From contig NC_016520.1 in the NCBI RefSeq assembly GCF_000236905.1, positions 744,001 to 808,000 on the forward strand: a stretch of DNA of 64,000 nt, in the 5' to 3' direction. The notes below the pieces were generated by a model. That model had not been told where the DNA came from. It saw only the letters and a program-made list of their open reading frames with translations, and searched no databases. The translations under genes were made by a program, and so were the position numbers. Source of the DNA: Tetrapisispora phaffii CBS 4417. Its lineage: Eukaryota > Ascomycota > Saccharomycetes > Saccharomycetales > Saccharomycetaceae. Positions 32,101 through 41,204 of this stretch are shown piece by piece (position 1 is the first letter of the stretch; each line of letters begins with the position of its first letter).

Positions 32101-33302
32101 ACAACAAAGCCTACGAATTCAAAATCTTTGCTCATGTTCGTGCTGAAAATAGGCAAGCTGGACTTGAAAGGTTAAAAAAATCAGGTATGATTTATGGTAC
32201 TTGGTCCTCAAGTTTTGAAGAACATATTGAAATTGTTTTGGGTAATTTATCAGCTTATCAATTTGGTTTGAAAGAAGATAAGTGGGTAAACTTATGCGAC
32301 ACAATCGATATTATTATTCATAATGGTGCTTTGGTCCATTGGGTATTCCCTTATGAAAAAATGAGAGATCCTAATGTTATTTCCACTATTAATGTTATGA
32401 GTTTGGCGTCATACAAGAAACCTAAATTCTTTACTTTTGTTTCCTCAACATCCGTTCTTGATACTGAGCATTACTACAAACTATCAGATGATATAGTGTC
32501 AAAGGGAGCATCTGGGCTTTCTGAGTCGGACTCCTTGATGGGATCTGCTACCGGGTTGTCAAATGGCTACGGACAAACGAAATGGGTTGCTGAATACCTC
32601 GTTAGGGAAGCTGGTAAAAGAGGTTTAAGAGGATGTATTGTTCGTCCTGGATATGTAACTGGTGAAAGTAAAAGTGGATTTTCAAACACAGATGATTTTC
32701 TATTGAGATTTGTCAAAAGTTCAATCCAGCTGGGAGAAATTCCAAATATCGAAAATACAGTAAATATGGTCCCAGTGGATCATGTGGCTAGAATTACTGT
32801 CGCCACCTCTTTGAATCCTCCTTCTGATAGTGGAATAACAGTCACGCATGTAACTGGTCATCCACGTATGAAATTCAAAGATTACTTATTTTCTTTAAGA
32901 AACTATGGATATCACGTCAAAATATCGGAGTATGATGAGTGGTGTCAGAGTTTGAAAACCTCGATCATGGATAAACATGAAGACAATGCATTATTTCCGT
33001 TGTTACATATGGCTTTAGACGATTTACCAAAGTCCACAAGAGCCCCTGAATTAGATGACACAAATGCTGTTAAAGCTTTGAAAGCCGATATTGATTGGAC
33101 TGGTCAAGATGTTTCTAGCGGTGTCGGTATGTCTGAAGACCAACTCGGAATTTATTTTTCTTTTTTAAACAAAATACATTTCATTGACCCTCCTTCAAGT
33201 TCAATTTCAAACTCAACATTACCTAACGTCAACTTAACAGATTTACAGGTTAAGTTGTTATCTTCAGGTGCTGGCTCTCGTTCTAGCGCGGCTACTAATT
33301 AA
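29127..33302 (+). CDS. LYS2: Alpha-aminoadipate reductase Lys2
   Basis: Large multidomain enzyme of fungal lysine biosynthesis. It adenylates alpha-aminoadipate, loads it on a phosphopantetheine carrier and reduces it with NADPH to the semialdehyde. The 1391 residues match the S. cerevisiae length (1392). Domains in order are an N-terminal region related to NRPS condensation-like segments, then the adenylation domain with SGSEGTPKG (about residue 422), YGTTETQ (about 561) and YRTGDLG (about 680). The carrier site GGHSI (about 878) carries the modified serine. The reductase domain has GATGFLG (about 975) and YGQTKW (about 1148). The Lys5 phosphopantetheinyl transferase needed to activate it is not in this window. 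Confidence 0.98.
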   Translation: MSSSTYWIEKLVNPTLSVLPGDFLKPSQEPFIQQSNYTINISGLINSELSSKFNDSYILLLTCWCSIFYRMTGDEEIILYIKDNKVLRFTIDKNWTFNQLYDVLDKEINQVLINHDTTDISFDNISELIREKNDLEIIPSLFKFAFLTNQNNSKLDQYQHSKLDLLLSFNEESDSLDFVYNSLLFDRERIQILSDQVITFLSSAINDPSLIITVIPLLTNSSKKSIPDPTSNLGWCDFVGCIQDIFQDNAEKFPERICVVETGNDKDIPSRTFTYQDINRASNIVAHYLIKTGIEIGDIVMIYSSRGVDLMISVMGVLKAGATFSVIDPAYPPQRQTVYLSVAKPRGLIVIRSAGELDSLVEDYITNELDVITRINSIAIQKDGFLQGDIKPADDPLASLIEFQDTRSGIIVGPDSNPTLSFTSGSEGTPKGVLGRHFSLAYYFGWMAEKFQLSENDNFTMLSGIAHDPIQRDMFTPLFLGAKLYIPTQDDIGTPGQLSEWMNKYKCTVTHLTPAMGQLLTAQAVTPFPSLHHAFFVGDILTKRDCLRLQSLAENCNIINMYGTTETQRAVSYFDVMSRAQDPLFLKTKKDVMPAGKGMKNVQLLIVNRNDRTQLCGVGELGEIYVRAGGLAEGYRGLPELNKEKFVTNWFVDPDHWAFSDTSEGKPWSKYWFGIRDRLYRTGDLGRYLPDGNCECSGRVDDQVKIRGFRIELGEIDTHISQYPLVRENVTLVRKNQDDEVTLISFITVRTDKEELKQFESDVPQNGTSDHIVNSLLKYGPLVKALKDFLKKSLASYSIPSLIIVLDKIPLNPNGKFDKPKLTYPTIKQMKAVEEKSTTSILNEDFTETELKIRNLWLSLLPNKAVNISRDDSFFDLGGHSILATRMIFALRTALNVNIAPGTIFKNPTLSQFASAIDKIRLSDNVDASTANTADYYNDAKHLVNELSESYLSRDDFILPGLQKQKSTINVFLTGATGFLGSYLLADILNHNNKAYEFKIFAHVRAENRQAGLERLKKSGMIYGTWSSSFEEHIEIVLGNLSAYQFGLKEDKWVNLCDTIDIIIHNGALVHWVFPYEKMRDPNVISTINVMSLASYKKPKFFTFVSSTSVLDTEHYYKLSDDIVSKGASGLSESDSLMGSATGLSNGYGQTKWVAEYLVREAGKRGLRGCIVRPGYVTGESKSGFSNTDDFLLRFVKSSIQLGEIPNIENTVNMVPVDHVARITVATSLNPPSDSGITVTHVTGHPRMKFKDYLFSLRNYGYHVKISEYDEWCQSLKTSIMDKHEDNALFPLLHMALDDLPKSTRAPELDDTNAVKALKADIDWTGQDVSSGVGMSEDQLGIYFSFLNKIHFIDPPSSSISNSTLPNVNLTDLQVKLLSSGAGSRSSAATN

Positions 33303-33476
33303 TATTTAGAATATGTTGTAAATTTTGATCGGCAATAATATTTACGCACGTAATATCATATGTCAGTAAATGATTGTATAAAAATAATTAAAAGACGATA
33401 ATATTATAGAATTCGATATATCTTATTTTATAAATGTTTATAAATTACCAAGTCCAATGAGCTGAAAATAGTTCCA

Positions 33477-35744
33477 TCAATTATTGAATAAGAAATTCAA
33501 ATCTGCTGGAGTCAAGCGGTTGATAGCGGCTTGATCTTGGTTAATAGTGGCGTTTATCATATTTGCTTTCTTCTCCTGCAATTCAATTATTCTCGATTCA
33601 ATACTGTCTTCAATACAAAATCTAGTAATTTTGACAGGCCTAAACTGACCAATTCTATGAACTCTGTCACCACTTTGCCACTCTACACTAGGATTCCACC
33701 ACGGATCCAAAATAAAAACATGAGAAGCCTCACATAAATTCAATGCCACACCACCTGCTTTTAAACTAACCAAAAACACCTCGCAGTTAATGTTATTCAT
33801 AAAATATTTAATAGTTTCATCTCTTTGAGTAGGCGACATATTGCCTTGCAGTTTGACTGTTTGAAAACCTGCTTTTTGTAACCTCCATTCCACCAAATCT
33901 AACATACTAGTAAATTGTGAGAACACAATCGACTTTATAGTTCTGACATTGCTCCTTAATTTGTACAATTCTTCGACCAATGCTTCAATTTTGGTTGAAG
34001 ATCTCCATGTCCCTGAAGTATTTATTCTATTAACAATGCTTTGCTTTCTAAAAGCCTCCATATTACATTCCAAAGATGGTTGAGATAAGTCAATACTTAA
34101 CCCAATATGACAAACCGGACACGTTAATGATGCCAGATTGTCCATATATGATTCTACAAATTCTTTGATGCATAATCTACAAAATCTATGATGACATTTT
34201 GATTCAATCGGTTCCTCTGCTTCATCGTTACATAATTGACATATGATCACTCCGGTAATTTCTGAGTTTGCATTTAGCCTTTTTAATACTAAATCTGGAT
34301 GATCTGCCAATTGTCTCATTCTGGTAATTAATGAGAAAATGTTAGCATAATTATTTAAGACAACACCACTTTCGACATAAGAATTAAACTTTCTTTTAAC
34401 ATCACTGTATAAACTACGGTAAAGATCCTTTTCCTCTTCATTAAAATAATCTGACCGAATAGTAATTATTCTAGGAGGTAAACCAAGGTCATCAGCTCTT
34501 TCGACTTTTGTTCTCCTTAACATGATATTTTTCAATAGAATTTGAATGTTATTAAAACTTTCTAAACCTGGACCTTCAACACCAAATTTTTGTATGTTTT
34601 TCAACATGAAATGGTTGAAAAAATTAGTGTGTTGCATTACGACATGGTTACATTTATCACAATGCATACGATCAGAAAATTTCCAATCTTTTGAATTACA
34701 ATCACATTTTGTGCAAAAATACTTTGTAAATGGATATATATCTAAAAATCTTATTAGGGAATACATCTCCCCAATTCTATTTTGTAAAGGTGTACCGCTT
34801 AAACACCATCTTTTTTGAGTTTGTATGGCATTCACTGCTTTTGCTGTATTACTAGTTCTATCTTTAATGTTATGTGCCTCATCTAAAATTACCCTATAAA
34901 ACGGTAGATTATGCAAGACAGATTGTTCTTTCACCAAGCCTGTTTTTCTCCGAAACCCATAAGTTTGTTTTCTATAAACAGATTCCAGGACTGAATATGT
35001 CGTTAGTATAACATCATATTCAGATAGAACACGCATATCGGAGGTTCTGTTTGCACCATGATACATGTACGTTTCCAGTTTACCGTTCGCATGCTGCTCT
35101 ATCTCATTTTTCCATTGCATTAAGGCTACCGTTGGAGCTACGACAAGGGAAGGAGTTCTCTTAATGTCATGCAGTAGTAATGCTATCGTCTGGATTGTTT
35201 TACCCATACCCATTTCATCTGCTAGAACACCACCGTTATAAGGTGAATTCTCTTCCTTGTCGACTAGCCAAGCTAAACCTTCTAATTGAAAAGGAAGTAG
35301 TTTTATTGAAAGCCCAGCAGGTTGCACTGCCCTGACAGGAACATATTGTGGAACATTTCTTAAATCTTCAAATACCGTCTTCAATTCTGGGTGAAATTCG
35401 TAAAGCCGTAGTGTACTTCGTTCGTATGGAGTTAACTTTGGTCCTTTTGTTTTTTTAGCCTTTGCTTTCCTCTTCTTCTTGGTTGGTTTCTCCACTTTTG
35501 ATGAAGTATTATGTTTGTGATCATTTAAGGGTATATTATCATCATCATCGCAATCTTTTATTGAGATAATATCTTGTAGATTTTCTTTAGAATCCATATA
35601 TTCTGAATCATTCTCACCTTTTACACTGATATCATCCTCACTATTGTCAGATATCTCAATATAGTTCACATTTTTACTTTTGTTTCTAGTACTTCTTGTG
35701 ATTCTTGAAGGTTTTATAAACCCGCCTTCACTTTCTTCCAACAT
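33477..35744 (-). CDS. RAD16: Nucleotide-excision repair Snf2 ATPase and RING protein Rad16
   Basis: Rad16 forms the NEF4 complex with Rad7 for global-genome nucleotide-excision repair of non-transcribed DNA, and is a Snf2-family ATPase with a RING finger inserted in the helicase. The 755-residue protein is slightly shorter than the 790 of S. cerevisiae. The acidic N terminus precedes a basic [10 protein letters not shown] stretch. Then come Walker A DEMGMGKT (about 176), the DEAH box (about 288), a zinc-finger-like Cys cluster (about 341-367), and the C3HC4 RING (about 498-550, [25 protein letters not shown]). The C-terminal helicase domain contains [11 protein letters not shown] and DRVHRIGQ. 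Its LYS2 neighbour matches YBR114W/YBR115C. Confidence 0.95.
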   Translation of the reverse strand: MLEESEGGFIKPSRITRSTRNKSKNVNYIEISDNSEDDISVKGENDSEYMDSKENLQDIISIKDCDDDDNIPLNDHKHNTSSKVEKPTKKKRKAKAKKTKGPKLTPYERSTLRLYEFHPELKTVFEDLRNVPQYVPVRAVQPAGLSIKLLPFQLEGLAWLVDKEENSPYNGGVLADEMGMGKTIQTIALLLHDIKRTPSLVVAPTVALMQWKNEIEQHANGKLETYMYHGANRTSDMRVLSEYDVILTTYSVLESVYRKQTYGFRRKTGLVKEQSVLHNLPFYRVILDEAHNIKDRTSNTAKAVNAIQTQKRWCLSGTPLQNRIGEMYSLIRFLDIYPFTKYFCTKCDCNSKDWKFSDRMHCDKCNHVVMQHTNFFNHFMLKNIQKFGVEGPGLESFNNIQILLKNIMLRRTKVERADDLGLPPRIITIRSDYFNEEEKDLYRSLYSDVKRKFNSYVESGVVLNNYANIFSLITRMRQLADHPDLVLKRLNANSEITGVIICQLCNDEAEEPIESKCHHRFCRLCIKEFVESYMDNLASLTCPVCHIGLSIDLSQPSLECNMEAFRKQSIVNRINTSGTWRSSTKIEALVEELYKLRSNVRTIKSIVFSQFTSMLDLVEWRLQKAGFQTVKLQGNMSPTQRDETIKYFMNNINCEVFLVSLKAGGVALNLCEASHVFILDPWWNPSVEWQSGDRVHRIGQFRPVKITRFCIEDSIESRIIELQEKKANMINATINQDQAAINRLTPADLNFLFNN

Positions 35745-36038
35745 TACTAACCTTAATTAGTAGCCAACTTTGCCTAAAGTTGAGTCCTCTTTTGTTTAGC
35801 CAATAAGCAACAAATTTCAATAAATATTGCACTTAGCTGTTGATGAAACATGCATAGGCGTTAAATAGACTGATTAGGTGGTGTTCCAATTAATCTACAT
35901 TATTACTGTATTTAAATGAAAAATTCGATGAGCTCAAAACTTAATCATATTTTTTCACCTATACTTTACTTGTTTCTTTTTCCTTTACTAAGCGAATTAC
36001 CGTAATTTGAAATTGAGAACATTTTGTTAAAAAAAATT
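35745..36038. promoter_or_regulatory. RAD16 upstream region
   Basis: 294 bp with no gene seen, between the RAD16 start and the 3' end of the tRNA-Ser gene. T-rich sequence just left of the tRNA (A-rich on the displayed strand near 36029) is its Pol III stop. Confidence 0.4.
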
Positions 36039-36120
36039 CGACACCAGCAGGATTTGAACATGCGCGGGCAGAGCCCAACAGATTTCAAGTCTGTCGCCTT
36101 AACCACTCGGCCATAGTGCC
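36039..36120 (-). tRNA. tRNA-Ser (anticodon TGA)
   Basis: An 82-nt type II tRNA with long variable arm. The acceptor stem GGCACTA pairs with TGGTGTC, with discriminator G. The D arm contains the A box (TGGCCGAGTGG), the anticodon loop is CTTGAAA with anticodon TGA, and a B box GTTCAAATCC follows. No intron. The T stem reads GCATG/CCTGC, which leaves one T-C mismatch where S. cerevisiae has a paired G-C. The family otherwise matches tRNA-Ser(UGA). Confidence 0.95.
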
Positions 36121-36313
36121 ACTATAATTATTAAGTATTGTAATACGGTGACTACAATAGACAGATTTATAACAGGAATATAATATAATGGATAAACAGA
36201 TATAAGACAGAGTATTATATTATGGCAGATGGGAAGCGCAGGTTCGGATCTTGTTATTATTTACAATGTAAAACAAAAGCTTGCTTCTTTTTATATATTC
36301 TACATAATATATA
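36121..36313. other. tRNA-Ser upstream flank up to the LTR
   Basis: 193 bp upstream of the tRNA (to its right, as the tRNA is on the minus strand). A B-box-like AGGTTCGGATC occurs near 36240 but no complete second tRNA could be folded. Confidence 0.3.
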
Positions 36314-36856
36314 TGTCAGAATTATTGTAGTGTATGTGACAGAACTAAGTGTTTATGACACTTTGAGTCCAGAACCAATTGATCACTTACTAATGGAAAG
36401 AAGGTCTAGAACATCTTCCAAGTGGTAGGTGAAATTTCTCACTACAATGTAAATGGCTACGCGAATAAACACAGATGTACAATACAGCAACTAAAGATCT
36501 TAGGAGGATGAATGAACATGTGTACGTGTTCATTCAACTGTCAGTTCAACTCATATATAAGGAGGGCTTCTAACTCTATATAGAATAGTTTAAATACACT
36601 AATAAAGGACCAATCGATTATTTAACTATTAAGAAGATGGACTATACTAGAGCAACTAACGTGGCTAATGACACTAACTTAGATGTTGGCACTAACCAAC
36701 ATAAGCTTGTTTCTCCACAGGAATAGTTAATTACACTAATAAAAGACCAATCGATTATTTAACTATAAAGAAGATGGACTATACTAGAGCAACTGACGTG
36801 GCTAATGACACTAACTTAGATGTTGGTACTAACCAACATAATCTTGTTTCTCCACA
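36314..36856 (+). mobile_element. Solo LTR of a Ty1-like retrotransposon, copy 2
   Basis: Same family and same length (543 bp) as the element at 18439-18981, with the same TGTCA start and CTCCACA end. It has a TATA-like CATATATAAGG (about 36550) and gag-type start codons at 36637 and 36774. The 3' half is tandemly duplicated (period 137 bp). The two frames read MDYTRATNVANDTNLDVG.. and a near-identical partner, then stop. No internal region is present. It lies about 194 bp upstream of tRNA-Ser and forms the left flank of the island that carries the killer-like gene. Confidence 0.8.
36581..36856 (+). repeat. Internal tandem duplication in LTR copy 2
   Basis: Two head-to-tail units of about 137 bp, each with the CCAATCGATTATTTAACTAT block and a gag-type ATG (36637 and 36774). 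Each ends in a copy of CTCCACAG. Same layout as the duplication in copy 1. Confidence 0.8.
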
Positions 36857-37120
36857 GGAACACCGCCCTGACAGGAAACATAGTTAATTCACTAAATTGT
36901 GCTAAAATAAAAGCAGTGTGACACTACATATACATTCTCATGGGCAAGAGAGTCTGACGCACTTTAAGAAACCGTTCTATATTTTGGTTAAAGTCAAAAA
37001 TATACAATATAAAATGTTCTATTTGAATTTGGCACCTCTTTTGCATATATCAAGTCAGGATTGAGCGAAGCAGCTTTAAGAGTCTAACAATATATAACGA
37101 AGTTATACTATGCCACGACG
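36857..37120. other. LTR to killer-like gene spacer
   Basis: 264 bp at the 3' side of the killer-like gene. No gene seen. Confidence 0.35.
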
Positions 37121-38296
37121 CTAGCCGTTATAGCAATCACCATCAACACCACCAAACGCCGTGTAATATACTTCACCAACAAAAGCAGAGTTTTCTCCTC
37201 TAGTAGCGGATAAACCTCCTGCAAAGCAAAACTTATTATATATACCATAACACTGTTGTTGTGTGCAAGGTTGTATCTGTTGGATAGCACCTAGCACATC
37301 CTGGCCTTGATATTCCTGAGCTGCCTTAGTGAACTCACCCCAGCTTGCCCAGTCAGCCGCATAACCGAGATTATCTCCCCAGTCGTTGTAGCTGAGCCAG
37401 AACCCATTATCATCACGCTTCGTCAGAGTATTATTATTGGTATTAGAAACTGAGTAGCAATATTCACCAGGGAGACAAGTAAGGTACGTGTTAATTGCAT
37501 CAGCATGTCCAGCAATATCTGTAATAACTGTAGTATTATAAGTATCATGGTTTAGAATAAATTGGTAGCCAATGTGCATCAAGGCACCCGTAGCATTAGA
37601 AAAAAGTCCAGATGAAGACAAAACCCTATTTGCATGTTCATGCGAAATGTCTCTTAGCATCCTTTCTGAATGGCCATCTGTATCACCGCTGATTTGAGTA
37701 TATAGAGGTCCAATTATATGCCTATAACCAGGTAAGCCTAATAAGTTTCTTTCATCGAAACTCCGCTTATGAGCTGTAGCACTGTCACTATCGTACTCCC
37801 AGCCTCCATTATTACCATGTTTTAGAAGAGTATAGGATACAAAATTAGCAGCTGCAAGCAATGAACCTACCCATAAACATGTTCCGAGCGCAGCACCACC
37901 AATACCAGGTAGAGTAACACCCAGAAGTGCAACAAAGGTAGAAGTGCAGCCACCACTATAGATCAAATTAGCCCCAGTGACAATATCAGAAAATGTACTA
38001 ACGGCTCCATCTATTATATCTGCTCGCCAACTTCTTTTGAACAACACAGGTGTATAATCAGCAGTCGGGGTATCTAATACGGCAAGTTCATCAGAAGGGT
38101 TTGTCTCCAATGGTACCCTCTCCATTGAGTGTAATAATACACCATCTTTTCTTTCATTTGCAAATCTAAAGTTTGACGCACCATTGATGTAATAAATTGA
38201 TATAATGTTTATCAAAAGAATCAGAGCCACGATGCCCAAACGCCATGAAGTTGGACGAGGAGGTAGACCAGTACCATTGATATCTACTTTCGCCAT
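37121..38296 (-). CDS. Killer-preprotoxin-like secreted/membrane protein, unnamed
   Basis: The 391-residue protein has a hydrophobic segment at about residues 19-37 preceded by 18 mostly polar residues, as in an N-terminal signal or signal-anchor. It is followed by a long hydrophobic hairpin (about 119-158, glycine- and alanine-rich, two segments). Lys-Arg pairs at 87-88, 177-178 and 293-294 are spaced about 90-115 residues apart and look like Kex2 cleavage sites. Eight cysteines (117, 140, 274, 280, 344, 349, 357, 388) and three N-glycosylation sequons (about 234, 254, 288) are present. This layout resembles yeast killer preprotoxins, which are cut by Kex2 into subunits with one hydrophobic membrane-active part. 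I cannot match it to a named family, so killer identity is an inference. It is absent from the conserved gene order and lies between two LTRs. The reading frame is intact. Confidence 0.6.
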   Translation of the reverse strand: MAKVDINGTGLPPRPTSWRLGIVALILLINIISIYYINGASNFRFANERKDGVLLHSMERVPLETNPSDELAVLDTPTADYTPVLFKRSWRADIIDGAVSTFSDIVTGANLIYSGGCTSTFVALLGVTLPGIGGAALGTCLWVGSLLAAANFVSYTLLKHGNNGGWEYDSDSATAHKRSFDERNLLGLPGYRHIIGPLYTQISGDTDGHSERMLRDISHEHANRVLSSSGLFSNATGALMHIGYQFILNHDTYNTTVITDIAGHADAINTYLTCLPGEYCYSVSNTNNNTLTKRDDNGFWLSYNDWGDNLGYAADWASWGEFTKAAQEYQGQDVLGAIQQIQPCTQQQCYGIYNKFCFAGGLSATRGENSAFVGEVYYTAFGGVDGDCYNG

Positions 38297-39445
38297 TTAC
38301 GAGTTAATAACTTTGTGATTGATTTATGCCATTTGAAGGAAGCCTTGCTATTCCCGAATGAAAGAAATAAAAGGTGAAAGGAAATTACGAGTTGGAGCTT
38401 GATAGTCTGCTTTTTATACCTCAGTATTTGAATAGATATTTTTCATCAAAAAACTATCTGTTCAAATCTTTATTCGGTGTCTCTCCCAGGGAATTTGTTT
38501 CCTAACTTATATGTAACCATTCCTCCTGCACCCTACACCTAAAGAACAGATATTACTCCAATGAGAACAAATCTTACCACACACGCCTCAATTGGTCTTC
38601 AATAGAGTAGGTGCCGCTATTTAAGTGCTAGTAGCATATATCCTAGCTGATGTTTCTGTTGAAATATAAATGAACGTACATTCATAGTTAACCATCAACA
38701 ACCCGAGTAACTGCTCATAATAACTATTGCAAAGCTTCCACACTAATTATCTTATGTCTTCCCAATACTTCAGTTACCATCTTAACAGTTTCCAGGAAGC
38801 AAATTTTTAATCTATGGCAACATTATATGTTGATGTAAAGAGTCCATACTGCACAAAATAACAGTTAAATACAAACATTATCCATTAGCATACCACCAGT
38901 TGACGTCTAGTCTTCTACTTCAGATCTCTAACTAAACCATATAAACTATTTATAACAGAATCTGAAACATAAACCCTTTTATGTGTTTCTTTCTCAATAA
39001 TGCAGGAATGTTCATGTTGTGTCCTTATCCTTTACAGCTATAACTAAATGTTACTGGTCAGTTCCACCTTTCTTCTCCTCCCACGATATAGCAGAACTGC
39101 GCTTACCGTTAATATTATATGCTTAAACTTTTGATATTTTCAATTCAGTTGCAACCAATTTTGTTTGCAGACAAATTGCGCTGAGTTATATAAGTTATTA
39201 TGTTGGATACGTCATTGTCAATTGGATGGTTGCAAAGAGACGTCTGAATCTTTCAATTGACATTTGCATCTGCAAACATGCAACCATTTCGAATTCGAAC
39301 AGAAACATGGCGATAGCAGTTATAAACGTTACTTCTAGTGTGCTTTCTTCCAAATTGACCTTATATAAAGACATGGTTTGCTAAGCACAACAACATTTTC
39401 TAAGTCGTGAACGCAGGTCGACAAGGTACATTCTGAGAGTCGACA
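38297..39445. promoter_or_regulatory. Island intergenic region upstream of the killer-like gene
   Basis: 1.15 kb between the start of the killer-like gene and the start of the small membrane-protein gene, which diverge. No convincing gene or relic seen. Presumed to hold both promoters. Confidence 0.4.
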
Positions 39446-39796
39446 ATGCTAAATTTATTCAACAAGCAGGAGTATAGAGATATAGAGAAGGGGAAAGCTG
39501 ATGCGACTACAGCTGACGAATTTGAAGCCCTTGGCCACAAAGACGCACTGCGCATGAGTCTTGGCAGTGGTCTTTGGATGGGTATCTTAATGATTACTTT
39601 CGTTTGCGATGACAGAACGACTACCACTAGGCGGTTGATAGCCTATTTGATCGATTGCGTTGCGTGCGCAATTTTTTCATACCAGCAGTACAAATACTTG
39701 ACTACTGGAGCACAGGTCATAAACAGGTATCTAGTTGTGTATCTCATACACATGTGTGCTTTGACCATCGCAAGACTCCATGTCTATTATCATTGA
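39446..39796 (+). CDS. Small membrane protein in the LTR-flanked island
   Basis: 116 residues starting at an ATG. The N-terminal 35 residues are hydrophilic. Three hydrophobic segments follow, at about 38-54, 64-79 and 91-109, separated by short charged loops with a DDRTTTTRR stretch between the first and second. I do not recognise the family. It is the only other plausible gene in the island and is divergent from the killer-like gene. An immunity or accessory role is conceivable but not shown. The frame is short enough that coding status is not certain, but the hydrophobic pattern and base composition support it. Confidence 0.55.
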   Translation: MLNLFNKQEYRDIEKGKADATTADEFEALGHKDALRMSLGSGLWMGILMITFVCDDRTTTTRRLIAYLIDCVACAIFSYQQYKYLTTGAQVINRYLVVYLIHMCALTIARLHVYYH

Positions 39797-40796
39797 AAAA
39801 TGGAAGATTGGAGAGACTGACCATGATCTGAGCACAAGTATATAAGATGAAGGCATGTAGCAGAGCACCTATAGCTTTATGTACTCTACAATATTAGATT
39901 TATATATTCAATCATATACAAGAGGCCCATAACTGTTTGCAGAGTGCTGCTCTTTTATTTTAGTGTAATGAACTAATGGCTTGAAGGTAACAGCAACGAT
40001 GACAAACTATAACAGTTTTCAAAAATGAAAATATATATACTACTTGTGCACTCGTTTTGTTTACGAGGCTCCTTTCATGAGCAGACAACAGTATATTGCT
40101 CAGTATAGGAAGGCTGTTTTCGAAAAGTACTAAACCAATGTGCCTGATCAGTCGTTAGGAAACATTACCAGATCCATCGGTGTCTATTGCACACTCTGTC
40201 ACCACAACTGTAGTAAATATCTATGGAACATTTCTTAAAGCTCTGGATACAAACATAGAATACATATTTCTTTCAAAAATCTTTAAAGTTCTCTTTCTAA
40301 TGTAAAAGATGTCACCAATTTCATTAAATACTGTTCATCATATACACATTAAGTACCACCAGAAAGTAACTCCTTGCATATTGGAAACCATGGAAATTAA
40401 TATTTCCTTCAGAAACTTTATTATCCTGCCATTTATTTACCAGTTTTACATTAGCTATTGAGGAGATGGAGAACATCTTAATAAAATAAGTCTGGCAGTT
40501 CCCCATGAATATTTCATTATCCAGCGTTAAAAATATATACTCAATTAAAGTTGGGTATAGAACTGCTTTTACAACAAAAAGTTGTACTACCCAAATTTTC
40601 TATGAGTAGCAACTTTGATCAAATATTAAAGAAGGTCAAATCCGAAGATATTGTCACTTGTAGATTGGAACCGAACTTCTACCAGGACCATGGTACTAAT
40701 TTGATTAATATCATAATCGTAAGCGTGTCAAGATAGGCATTTCGTAAAATCGTGATAGGATGCAGGCAGTTAGAGTATCTGATACAAAACGCCAAC
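39797..40796. other. Island region right of the small membrane-protein gene
   Basis: 1 kb without a convincing gene. Small frames at 40324-40506 and 40551-40736 have no protein-like features. No tRNA found beside the downstream LTR. Confidence 0.4.
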
Positions 40797-41204
40797 TGTC
40801 ATAATTATTGTAATGTGTGTGACAGAACTAAGTGTTTATGACACTTTGACTCCAGAACCAATTGATCACCTACTAATGGGAAAGAAGGTTGTAAAACAAT
40901 CTTCCAAATGATAGATGAAAACTTTACACTACAATGTAAATGGCCACATGATAAACACAGATTTGCAATACGGTACTAAAGATCTAAGGAGAATGACTGG
41001 GCGTGTGTAGGTTTTCATTCAATTATAAGATAAACTCACATATAAAGAGGACCTCTAACTCTAAATCTATTTGTATAACATATATTAATAAAAGACCAAT
41101 CGATTATTTAACTATTACTAAGATGGACTACTCAAGGCAACTAAAGTGACTAATGACACTAACTTAGACGTTGGTCCGAACCAACATAAGCTTATTTCTT
41201 CACA
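40797..41204 (+). mobile_element. Solo LTR of a Ty1-like retrotransposon, copy 3 (undoubled form)
   Basis: Same family as copies 1 and 2, with TGTCA start, TATA-like CACATATAAAG, the CCAATCGATTATTTAACTAT block and end ..TTCTTCACA. It is 408 bp long because it has only one copy of the ~137 bp unit. It is more diverged. The gag-type start (ATGGACTACTC near 41123) has a one-base deletion soon after it that puts a stop in frame. No tRNA gene is nearby. It is in the same direction as copy 2 and forms the right flank of the island. Confidence 0.75.

Noticed and set aside
36180..36262. Possible degenerate tRNA fragment next to tRNA-Ser
   Set aside because: Only a B-box-like stretch (AGGTTCGGATC) and a foldable T arm are visible. 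No acceptor or anticodon stem could be built.
36222..36428. 68-codon frame between tRNA-Ser and LTR copy 2
   Set aside because: It starts with ATG but its second half is LTR U3 sequence, so it is fortuitous.
36857..36885. Short similarity between the flank of LTR copy 2 and RAD16 coding sequence (GCCCTGACAGGA)
   Set aside because: A 12-base exact match between two places in 64 kb is expected by chance many times.
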